Of a stretch of DNA of 64,000 bases, positions 54,714 through 64,000 are shown piece after piece. The position numbers and the translations under genes are program-made. The notes under the pieces were generated by a model. The model was not told the DNA's origin, did no database searches, and saw only the letters and a list, made by a program, of their open reading frames with translations. Within the stretch, counting starts at the first letter, position 1. Each line of letters begins with the position of its first letter. This DNA comes from Stictocephala bisonia (Eukaryota > Arthropoda > Insecta > Hemiptera > Membracidae), in NCBI GenBank assembly GCA_035578905.1, contig JAQJVL010000178.1:186001-250000 (forward strand). Direction: 5' to 3'.

Positions 54714-56390
54714 CTATGACAGTGACTTTTCTTCTGTACTGGATAATGTTTCTTTGCACATCAGATCGTTCCAGTAAAGACATTCAACAACAAAAGAAAT
54801 AGCTTCAATGTCCGTTGAATATAAATCATGAAAAGACGTTGCAGCTGATTTAATACCAGTGACACTTAAGGGGCAAATGTTTGACAAGAATGATAATCTC
54901 TTTAGAAATTCATTGTAAATTGCAATTCTCTTGTTTAACTCAGGTAAAAGCTGGTCAATTATTAGTGTGTAGCTTTCTTTGAGTTTGTCATTCACGTTTT
55001 CTTCCGTGGCCTCTTTTTCTTCATCAGAATCAGAAGAATCACTTTCATAAAAAAAGAACTTCTTTCTTCTCTGCAATCTCGTCGGCCGATCTAAGACACA
55101 ATCTGCTTGAAGTTTACCATCATCTTGTACCGACTTTACTATCTTCTCCCCTTCAGACTTAAATAAATTAAAGGTTTCTCTTAACTCACTGATAAAAGCG
55201 ATAAACGAGCTGTGCAGAGTTACAACTGTGTTCACATTAATTTTTTAATATTGAACCTTTTCACGTTTAAAAAATCTCCTCAAAGGCAGCCATGAATGTA
55301 GTTTCTTTTGTCAAGAGCTGTTTCAAATGTCCTTTGGCTTTACTTGTGGTAATCGCACTTGCACTCTTTTCTTCGCTGTCAAGGATACTTTTCAATGCCC
55401 TTGTCATAGGTTCAAAATCTCGGTTTAGGATTTTGCAGGCTTCTTCGTTCGGTGACCATCTAGTAATACTCAGTGAATTAAGAGATAGGTTCTTATTCTA
55501 TGGATTAAAATATGACTCAAGTACATTCCACCTGTGAGTAAAGTAAGAAAAAAAGTTATAACGCTATTGTAATATATACAAAAACTGCCTAGATAAGAGA
55601 TCACTCTGCTGCACTAGATCGAACCAAGTTCAAAGAATGGGCTGAACAAGGTACATAAAAGGGTTGACTTCTTTCAGTCTCGCTCATAGGCTTGAATAAA
55701 TTCCCGACATATTGGAGGCGTTATTAAATGACTGGCCACGGTAGTTCTGAATATCTAGACCACACATATTTAAAAAAGTCAAGTACTGATTCAGCTAACA
55801 GCGCACCTGTATGGCCTTGATTTTTCAGGAAACCACCAAACCGTTCTTTTGGAAGTCCATTTTCATTTACATACCTTAAAATTAATGATCACTGGTCGCT
55901 ATTGGTAACATCGAAGTGGAATCAACAATGACTGAACAATATTTTAATTTTTTTTTTCAGTTCATTGAAGATTGTGTCAAAAAACCTTTACCCATCAATT
56001 CGATTAATCCTTCATACAATGTTGAGGAAAGGTACGATGACTTTCTTTGATCCGAGTTTCCGTGTTTATCAATTTGTGATTTAAAAAATGGATCAAACTA
56101 ATCTACAAGTTTCAGCCACATCATAAAACTTTCATTAGTTGATGATCCAAATACTTTGTCATCTCGCCAAAAAGCAAGACCTGTTGTTTTATAACACAAA
56201 CAACCATATGCAGAACTGCCCTCCAATAGCTAATCTCTTTCTCAACTTATCCTTATTTTCCACGAATCAATGTTTTACAAATAAGTAATACTACTCTATT
56301 CCAATCATTTACTTTCCAATGAATTGGATCATCACTAGCTTTCGAATGATTAGTTTCACCAGGATTGGAAGCTTCAAATTCCGAAACTTA
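54714..56390 (-). pseudogene. hAT transposase relic (DUF4371/ZMYM1-like)
   Basis: The minus strand encodes a decayed hAT transposase of the insect and vertebrate 'zinc finger MYM-type 1-like' group. At about 56,390-55,550 there are traces of the TTF zinc-finger region and the RNase H-like catalytic start (RFGGFLKNQGHTG). At 55,540-55,270 comes a segment with SITRWSPNEEACK, equivalent to SVTRWSARxDA. At 55,235-54,714 is an open 173-codon stretch with an acidic region (SDSSDSDEEKEA) and LIIDQLLPELNKRIAIYNEF, a typical helical insertion domain. The dimerisation end is not seen. Many stops and frameshifts show it is old. Confidence 0.75.
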
Positions 56391-56429
56391 TTTTTGATCA
56401 TTACTTACGTGGTAAGCCAACCAGGGTGT

Positions 56430-59400
56430 AAAGCAAGCTCTGAGTGCAGAAACTATCATTCCACCTTCCACCACTAAAAGATCGGAAACCATTTCGACGT
56501 GATAAGCAGCATATGTGCGTTCTTTGAGTCTTGTTATTACTGCAAAAAGTGTGAGAAGAGGTATAACAACAAGAAACACTAACATCGATGCAAGAAATCT
56601 AAATTATACCACATGTGTTCTCTGCCCACTCACGGAAAACTTCTTGCCGAACTGTTCTGCGCTGAGTTCAGCAGGTATTGCTACAACAAAGACTATCTGG
56701 CTAACCACGGTGAAGTCTGCAGAACGGAGTTCAAAGTGCAAAAAGTGTCATAGAATCAAGAAACGTTACAAACAGCACAGCTGTGATCACTACCTTTGCA
56801 AGAATTGTGGAGAAATAGTAAAGTTCGGCCTCCTGTACTACATGACCACCAAATTTCATAAAGGAGGCCGTTGCGGTTGCTGCATTTGCATTTTCAGTGA
56901 TGGAAATGAGAATTGTTAGTTGGACCCACACCTTTGCACGATCACAGAGAAATATCTTTTCTTCGACCACAAGGCAATCCGAGAATCGGGCATCCACGTG
57001 CCCAACTTCGTTCACATATAGAACATCCACGGTGAATCTTGGGATTTTTCCGGATAACAGTTCCTTCTGAGAGTGGCTCCTGTCAGAAACAACATAAGGG
57101 GCCACAATGCAAAAGGATAAGACAATCATTTCATACAGCGTTACTGTGTCGAAAACATCATCAAAACCAATATCATCTACCTAGGATAAAACTGAGGGAA
57201 TTGAAAATACCCTCCATATACATCAGGATGATTTACAGTTGCAAATTAGTGGCCGAACCGCTGTCCACATTTCCTAAGGCCTTCGGACTGACCGAACTCA
57301 AGAAGGGTTACTTTCCACACTGGTTCAGCACCGCCGTGAATTAAGACTACGCATGGCCGATACCCGAGCACGACTACTTCTCCCCGGACGGTGGCCAGGG
57401 AAGAGTTTTTGAAATGGCTCGCTGGAAAGAGGGCAGAAAACTACGAATTTCATTTTCACCGTGAACTAAAAGATTACTGCAAACAAGATGTAGACATTCT
57501 ACGTTGTAGACCCTTGAACCTCAGAAAACAGTTCTTGAAAATCGCCGATATAGATTTTTTCCAGTACATCACAATCGCTAGTGTCTGTATGGCTATATAC
57601 AGGTCGAAGTACCTATAAAAGAAAACGATAGGGTAGTCAGAGGATCACGAAGCTTGCTACAGCAAAGAGTCTATCACGTGGTTGTCCACTGTGGCTACTG
57701 ATGAAGGCCGAAACATTCAACGCGCTTTGAACGGAGGAAAGGTGATCATCTGCGGAGCCAAAATGGATGGCTACTGCCGATACCAAAACAGTATATTAGT
57801 TTCACGGTTGTTACTAGTACGGTTGCGTCGAATGCTACGAACTCACCTTGATCAACCAGAATACACGACACAGCATGGGAAATCTCTACATGCGAACAAG
57901 ACGCAGAACTCAAGAGATACGATAAACTGGCTACAACGTGGTGGAGATGTGGGACTGTCACTGGGAGCCACAGTATTGTAGACACCGTGCGAAACCTAAT
58001 GTAGTCCAACCGGGTCTCAATCCAAGAAACGCTTTCTACGGTGGCCTGACCGATGCCTACAAGTTAAGAGTCGCTGGTCACCGACTGCGCTACATCGATG
58101 TGGCTAGTCTCTATCCCACCATCACGTTTCACGACCACTACCCGATCGCTCATCCCGAGAAAATCACACGGCTGACCGGCTACGATCACAATTGGTTTGG
58201 TCTGATCCACTGTCTAGTATTGAGACCCGGAGCTTTGTACCATCCCGTGCTTCCATAGAGGACTGGAAACAAAAAAACTGACGTTCCCTCTCTGTGCGAA
58301 ATGCCCCGTAGACAAGACAGTGTCCTGTGAAAACGACGAAGACGAGCAAGCACTGTCCGGAACCTGGAGCACCTTTGAGATCAACAAGGCACTACAGCAG
58401 TAATACCGCATGGTCAGTCTCTACGAAGTGTGGAATTTACCGAGAACGTCTAACGAACTGTTCAACGGCTTCGTAAAAGACCAATTGAAGCTAAAATTGG
58501 AGACATCACCCTGGCAGAAAAATTACACCACCGTCGATAAGTACGTGCGCTTAGTTCGTTAAAGCGTCGGCATAAGAATGGACCCGGTAAAAACGGAAAC
58601 GAACCCCGGAAAGCTAGCAATGCCCAAGATATATATGAATAGTCTGTGGTGAAAATTCGGGCGAAGGCAGAACATGGACCAGACGGAATTTGTTTGGAGA
58701 CCGTGAGAGAATGAGATTTTATCACATTAATTATAGAGTACACAACAAATACATAGGGGGCGAAGGACCACTTAATATTGACCGATTAAGACGGTGAGGG
58801 GTTTATGTCATAAGTAGATATATATAGAGATAGAAAGCAGACAGTACCTTGAGCTGATGTAAGGCGAAAATATAACACACACTTGGCTGGTCGTCGGTTG
58901 GGTAGTCTACAGCTGCGGGATGACCCCGGGACGAGCACTATGAGAAGAGAGAAGTTCTTGTAGAGGAAGGAGCCCGAAGACACAGGGATTGTCACCCACA
59001 AACTATCTTACTACACATACGCACACCACAATAGCACTTGCACGGGGCGAGAGGTGGAAACTATATATATACGGTGACGGTTATAAACAAATGAGGTTGT
59101 TACAATTAGAACAAATTATAAATTAGCACGAGGTAGAGAAAGCCCACGACATACATAACGAGTGTACGTGGCGAGAGTTTGGAACGCACTGGGACTGTGT
59201 CTGTCTTTTCGCAGCAAGGGGAGAGGGGGTTTGGCGCGGTTTTACAAGAAAAGAGAGGGGGAAACCTTCTAACCTCCCATGCTATATTGACCAAGTGATA
59301 CCAACATACAAAGAATATGACATGAATTGAAGACAATTAAAAATAACAGATATATATATACTTATGCTAAAACTTAAGAATACTAAACAGAATTCGATTA

Positions 59401-59640
59401 CCGAGCCGTAACACTTTTACAAGATATTGCTGGACACCACCCTCGACCAAACCAACATGACGTTCTCAACGACAATATCGCTCATATCACGTTCAACAAG
59501 AAGAAGATGGTCACGGAAGATCCAAACAATGTCAACGTGTTTGTGGCTGCATTCGCTATGGCTCAAGCACAGCTTTGTCTGTACAACCAGTTTGAGCGAC
59601 TGGGAGAGAAGGTCCTTTCGTCAAGACTGAAATTACTAAA
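56430..59640 (+). pseudogene. Polinton-like protein-primed DNA polymerase B relic
   Basis: Broken frames follow the order of the family B (organellar/viral type 2) polymerase of Polinton/Maverick or adintovirus-like elements. First come N-terminal cysteine clusters (YYCKKCEKRYNN; SSKCKKCHRIKKRY). The exonuclease region has Exo I altered at its D-x-E (FFDHK), Exo II with an in-frame stop, and Exo III intact as DYCKQDVDIL (about 57,470). Polymerase motif A is DVASLYPT (about 58,100). Motif B is interrupted by a stop (NSLW then KFG). A 723-bp solo LTR splits it at 58,691-59,413. Coding similarity resumes and stops at about 59,610, just before motif C (DTDS) would occur. No other Polinton gene (integrase, capsid, ATPase) was seen. 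It is an old, non-functional copy. Confidence 0.8.
58691..59413 (-). mobile_element. Solo LTR (about 723 bp) inside the polymerase relic
   Basis: Read on the minus strand the insert begins TGTTACGGCTCGG and ends CCAAACA, i.e. TG...CA ends. TGTTACGG is a common start for arthropod Gypsy LTRs. Polymerase similarity stops at its left edge and resumes at its right edge. No internal retroelement sequence or second LTR is present, so recombination between LTRs is the likely origin. A matching target duplication is not obvious (GAATT left, CTTTT right). Confidence 0.7.
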
Positions 59641-60417
59641 CGCAGCAGTAAATATTAATTAGAAAAATTGGACAATCAATCATCCTAATCATTTTGCTCT
59701 GAACCTTCTAGAGAATAGTAACACTGTTACAGAATGAAAGATCTCTTTAAACTTTTGTAATGTAACGCAATGTTTGTTAGTCACGTAAATGGACGAGTGT
59801 TAACACATATTATTTTATTTAACCTCACATTTACTTAAGTAGGGTTTGACTTTCAATGTTCAACTATGAATAGATTGTAAACAGAAACAAATGTTGTAAA
59901 AATTACGCAACTGTATCATTTCTTGTAACCGTTGTGAAGCTACAACTACGGCCTTCTAGTAGGAGGATTAACATTCTCACAGTGCGCATGCGCGAGGAAT
60001 CTGTTCCATATAATTGTTATTTGAAAAATAAACGTTACTACGCAACCTTAGGGTCTCGAGAGTAAACAGTTCTTTGAAAATTTAGTAATAGTTACTTTAA
60101 TTACAGTTACAACGGCAGTACCGTAAAGTGGTGGGGTAGTTTGACTACTTAGTTTTGGAGGTATATTGTAATCGTTTTCATATTTTCATCCATAAACACT
60201 TTACAAACTTATGTTACATGGTATGTGCTATATGCCTACATGTAACAAGGCATGTAGGTATATAGCAAGCCTATTGAAAAGAAAGGCCTACAGAAGACTT
60301 GAGTATTGTCAATGGATATATCATTAAATTAATTTTTCCTTTCATAAGATTTGCTTTGAAAAAGAAATTTTCAAACTATTTCTACACTATATCCACAGTT
60401 GTTTTCCTAAAAATAGC
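59641..60417. other. Intergenic, no gene seen
   Basis: AT-rich; one short CpG-rich phrase (GTGCGCATGCGCG) near 59,982. Nothing else recognisable. Confidence 0.4.
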
Positions 60418-60578
60418 CTATCCAGTTGTGTATCTTACAATAAACATGACTTAGATGAAGTAATCATATATTTCAATTAACATATTAAAATAAACGTATC
60501 CTACTGTATTTTATTCGTTTTGAGGTACAATGGAATTCACGTAGCAAGCAGCCAGAAAAAGAAGCGATGTGTCGTGAG
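60418..60578 (-). repeat. Dispersed repeat A, copy 2, interrupted by the hAT
   Basis: Counterpart of 53,880-54,005, starting CCTATCCAGTTGTGTATC. It continues on the minus strand into a trace of the same LINE RT C-terminus (DTSLLF), which is cut at 60,578 by the hAT end. The last 8 bases, GTCGTGAG, are the expected hAT target duplication. Confidence 0.55.
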
Positions 60579-60640
60579 CAGGCCCAACTAGAGAGGGGAG
60601 CAGGGGGGGTAAAATCCCCGGGGCCCGAGCCCGGCCATGA
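60579..60640 (+). repeat. Candidate left terminal region of the hAT
   Basis: The G-rich stretch with a 7-G run and CCCCGGGGCCC differs sharply from its AT-rich surroundings. It follows an 8-bp candidate target site. Confidence 0.5.
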
Positions 60641-61552
60641 TTTTTTTTTTATTTTTAGCAAATTCCAAAAAATCCTTTTATTAAAATATTTTACAACAGA
60701 TTGAATTTACTTGCGGTTTTAATTATGAAATTATTATAAGGAATATTGTGCATTTGGAAAAGGCAATATGCAAGAAATTATTTCTTTGCATAAGTTACAA
60801 TTAGTAAAAATATATCGGGAATACGCGGGAATTGCGCGTGGGAGCGGAAGCGGGCGCGCCACCTGATCGGAAGCTCGCTATCAGCCACTGCCACCCGATT
60901 CACAGAAACACTGACCTTGGTGCGACGTCTGTTTGTTTACATCCTGAATCACTACACTACCATTCCCACCACCCCCTTCGTCGCAGGTTTCAATTGCAAT
61001 TTTCGGCAGTTCGAGTTCAAATAGGACGTTGAACACAGCTTTGGTGTTATTCTGTTGTTTACTTTCAGTTTTTAATAGCTGTTATGTGATTAATTAAGAA
61101 GATTCTGAAGATTATATGTGATGATATTGAGAATAACAAAATAAGGTATGTTTTCACAACTACAACGTTAAAACTATATGTAGTTATAATAGGCCTACTT
61201 CTAATCTTGTATTCTGGCAGAGATTATTCGTCAATTCGCAGATCAATTTCGCGAAGTGCTTTATTGCGTAGCGAACCATGTCTTTTATTTTATTTTATGT
61301 TCTATCCAATTATTAAATGCTATAAAATAAGTAGGATTATGTAATGAATTTATTGAATTACAAATATATATCGAGCATACTGTACTGGATATAGCTTCAA
61401 TAGAAACTGTTGGTGAAAGACAGTTTTTAAGTGCAAATGGTCTTTGTTTTTTGTAATTATATCAATTGTTTTGTTTCTAACGAGTTTTTTTAATCAATTA
61501 GCTTACATAGGTTTTTATTTTTTTTTATTATTTTTTTTTTTTAGAATTAAAA

Positions 61553-62461
61553 ATGGAATACCAACACAAATCTGGGGCCGTAAAGAGGAAAGAAAAACGT
61601 GAAAGAGAGGAGAAGGCAAAGAAAGGCCAACAGAAGCTATCTGTTTTTTTACACAGCCGAACAATGTGTCAAATGAAGAGGAAAAACTAACATTGAAAAT
61701 GATCCCTTAATCTTGCCGGGCACTTCAAATTCACAAACACCCTCCAACAGCTCAAATGTTGGTCGTGAGCTATCCTCACTTAGTAGTGACGAGTTTTTAA
61801 CTCCATTACAGTTAGGAGAACGTGACGAACAGGATGAGACAGTGACAGCATCTACGAAAATTTTGAGCCAACCAGAAGTTTTTGATTTAGGCAATTTGAG
61901 TTTGTTACAACTTAGTACTAAAGAAGTTGAAGCTGCTGTCACAAAGGGGCCCCAAGCCCATCCCAACATATTTCCTGCAGACTCAACGGGATGCCAATTT
62001 CCTTTATCTTTACTTAAATTTAAACTACCCAATAATGAAGTTGTTCCAAGGGATTGGCTTGTTTGGAGCGAAATGAAACAGGCTTTGTTTTGCTTTCCTT
62101 GTTGGCTGTTTTGTACTCAGACAGAGGTGGTGCGATCCAAATTCACCTCAGTTAGTGGGTATCCAAAAGAACATAATTGGAAAAGTTTTTACCAAAAGAT
62201 TCCTGAGCACCAAAACAGCCTTAGCCATAAAGAATGTTACTTAAAATGGAAAGATCTGGAATTAAATCTTAACAAAGGAGGTACGTTTTGGTAGCATTGA
62301 AAAACAATTGCAGAATGAAATCACTACCTGGAAACAGATCTTACACAGACTCCTTCACGTAACTTTATTTTTAAGTGAGCGAGGTCTCTCTTTTAGAGGG
62401 GAAACTCAAAAGGTGGGTCATGCAAACAACGGCAATTTTTTGGGTGTGCTAGAACTTTTAG
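61553..62461 (+). pseudogene. hAT transposase N-terminal part (TTF zinc finger), frameshifted
   Basis: It starts at ATG 61553 with a basic leader (KRKEKREREEKAKKGQQKL). A one-base shift in the T7 run near 61,643-61,649 interrupts it. The frame 61,713-62,294 encodes the TTF-type zinc-binding module: DWLVWSEMKQALFCFPCWLF then H-x-x-S-x-x-H in EHQNSLSHK. A further shift near 62,290 moves to the frame with SIEKQLQNEITTWKQILHRL and ERGLSFRGETQKVGHANNGN. A last shift near 62,465 joins the catalytic ORF. Intact relatives are single ORFs, so three small lesions inactivate the 5' half of this copy. Confidence 0.85.
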
Positions 62462-64000
62462 GTCATAGTGAAGCATCTAGATCCGGTTAAGCAATCTCAA
62501 GAATCGAATAAGAGAGTGCAAGTGCATTATTTGTCTTGGAGAACTCAAAACGAGTTCATAGCAAGCTGTGCTGATTATGTAAGGAAAGTTATTGTGGGCG
62601 AACTCAAGCGATCTAAATACTATTCGATTATGGTTGACGCTACACCAGACTCAAGTCATGTAGAACAGACCTCTTTTTTATTTAGATACATTATTTTCAA
62701 AGAAGGCGTAAAAGAATATGAAATCCATGAACGATTTTTGGAGTTTTCCGACTGCAATGAAAAAACTGGAGAAGACATCGCAAATCTAATCAAAGAAGTT
62801 CTTAAAAAATATGACATATCCTTAGATGACTGTAGAGGACAAGGATTCGATAATGGCAGTAATATGAGTTGCAAGTATAAGGGTGTTCAGGCTGATATTT
62901 TAAAATTAAACTCCCTGGCTGTGTACTCACCCTGTGGATGCCACAGTTTAAACTTATGTGGAGTATGCGCTGCTGAGAGTTGTACTGAAGCACAGACTTT
63001 CTTTGGTGTTGTTCAGAATCTATACAATTTATTCAGTTGCAGCCCGAAAAGATGGGAGCTTCTGAAAGAGATAGTAGGATCTTCACTGCACTCATTGTCT
63101 GATACGAGGTGGAGTGCTAGAGTTGAATGTGTGAAACCAATAGCAGCACACATAGGCAAAATCATTGAGGCAGTTTCATCATTATTGAATCTTAACGTAA
63201 CTGTTGAAACGAGAGCCACAATCAATGGGGTTTTAGAATATCTTAACACCTTCAAGTGCATCCTCATGGCGTCAATTTGGGTGAAAGTGTTGGTACCCAT
63301 CAACTACAGAAGTCAACTACTTCAAACTATGGACGCTACTTTGGATGTTGAGAGTAGTAATATAGGTAGCCTAAAAGATGATTTAAGTGCCTTAAGAAAT
63401 AACTGGGACAAGATATTGTCTGAATGCAAACATGTTGCAAATGCTTATGGTATCGAACTGGAACTCTCCACTTCCCGTGCAAGAAAGAGGAAGACTTTTC
63501 ACGATGAAACAGCTACAGAAGATGTAATGTTGATTTTATCCCCGGAAGAACACTTCAAAACAGAAGTTTTTTACACAATAATTGATGTTTTGGTGGCCAA
63601 CCTGAAAACGAGGTTCACAGCACTGAGAGAAATCGAAATGAAATTTTCATTTGTATGGAAGTATAACGAAATGGACGAGAAGACGATCACAAAAAGTTGT
63701 GTAAGATTCGCCGACGAGTACAATTCAGATGTAAGCAGGGATCTAGTTGATGAAATGATTTACTTGAAAACTGTTAGTAAATCAAACATCTCAGATACGT
63801 CGCTGAAACCAGCAAAACTTTTGAACAAGCTCGTGTCCCTTAATGTGACAAATCTTTTCCCCAATGTGTGCATTGCTCTTCGCATATTCTGTTGCCTACC
63901 AGTATCCGTTGCTCAGGCCGAGAGATCATTTATTGTTTTGAGCCGAATTAAGAATTGTTTAAGATATACCATGGGTCAACAACGATTAACTGATTTGGGA
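62462..64000 (+). CDS. hAT transposase catalytic domain, open to the window edge
   Basis: The frame is open without a stop from 62,462 to 64,000 (at least 510 codons) and would not appear in an ATG-to-stop list. It encodes the RNase H-like fold of a DUF4371/ZMYM1-like hAT transposase. The first catalytic Asp is in SIMVDATPDSSHVEQ (about 62,625), the second acidic site in CRGQGFDNGSNM (about 62,835), then a C-x-x-H (CGCHSLNLCG) motif. SDTRWSARVECV marks the helical insertion domain. The third acidic residue lies in the dimerisation helix AQAERSFIVLSRIKN (about 63,915). All key residues look intact. Cut-and-paste transposition with 8-bp duplications is expected for the family. N-terminal frameshifts mean this copy cannot make a complete protein as assembled. 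Confidence 0.9.

Larger units (their letters stand above)
60579..64000 (+). mobile_element. hAT transposon, right end beyond window
   Basis: The left end is proposed at CAGGCCCAACTAGAGAGGGG (60,579), followed by a G/C-rich sub-terminal block (GGGGCCCGAGCCCGG). This style, CAGG-x-CC then G-runs, is common in hAT elements of this transposase group. A roughly 970-bp 5' region precedes the transposase, and the 3' end lies past base 64,000. Confidence 0.65.

Noticed and set aside
54571..54783. 70-codon minus-strand ORF with IVDEIYL, suspected P-element/THAP transposase
   Set aside because: Only a weak DE-containing string; the surrounding residues do not fit, and it overlaps the end of the hAT relic.

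Overview
This looks like about 64 kb of arthropod nuclear DNA, most likely insect and possibly hemipteran, although the species cannot be fixed from sequence alone. It is AT-rich, its host exons are tiny and separated by a multi-kilobase intron with GT-AG borders, and most recognisable coding sequence belongs to eukaryotic transposable elements. I see no bacterial operons, no CRISPR array, no rRNA and no convincing tRNA.

Host gene: the left edge holds the 5' end of one minus-strand gene. Exon 1 (4333-4239) encodes a signal peptide and the start of an EMI domain. Exon 2 (601-475) continues that EMI domain after a 3.6-kb intron. The protein resembles the engulfment receptor Draper/MEGF10, and its remaining exons lie beyond base 1. 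An 18-copy 27-bp minisatellite ends 29 bp before the exon 2 acceptor, and a pogo-like MITE sits just upstream of the start codon.

Mobile elements, left to right: a foldback element (5.6-6.0 kb); fragments of non-LTR retrotransposons (7.6, 8.6, 18.2, 35.1, 43.5 and 54.2 kb); a 5'-deleted Helitron with its PIF1-type helicase and canonical CTAG 3' end (about 9.2-12.1 kb); a Tc1/mariner-type element (12.98-15.61 kb) whose helix-turn-helix coding segment has been expanded into a 94-bp minisatellite; a Harbinger-like MITE (17.4-17.8 kb); a very young, almost complete Ty3/Gypsy retrotransposon (20,289-27,185) with two 867-bp LTRs differing at two bases; a MULE transposase C-terminal fragment (28.4 kb); a long-TIR foldback with a hAT MITE nested inside (39.6-40.8 kb); another MITE (42.1-42.5 kb); a second DDE transposase relic (42.9 kb); a 5'-truncated CR1-type LINE (50.2-53.6 kb); a decayed hAT on the minus strand (54.7-56.4 kb); a decayed Polinton-like protein-primed DNA polymerase B interrupted by a solo LTR (56.4-59.6 kb); and a fairly fresh hAT (60.6 kb to the end) whose 510-codon catalytic frame runs off the window.

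Tandem repeats are the other theme. There are arrays with units of 27, 55, 94, 53 and 58 bp, and a 3.5-kb array at 35.8-39.4 kb in which 27-bp monomers are organised into 81-bp higher-order units. Apparent proteins on both strands of these arrays arise because the unit length is a multiple of three.

The elements do not form a pathway; the window is a layered record of insertions. Observations most worth checking are the transposase-derived minisatellite, a LINE whose ORF1 and ORF2 are in one frame separated by a single TAG with no ATG for 168 codons, a Gypsy Gag with an N-terminal SAP domain and 11-residue repeats, and the minisatellite abutting a host splice acceptor.
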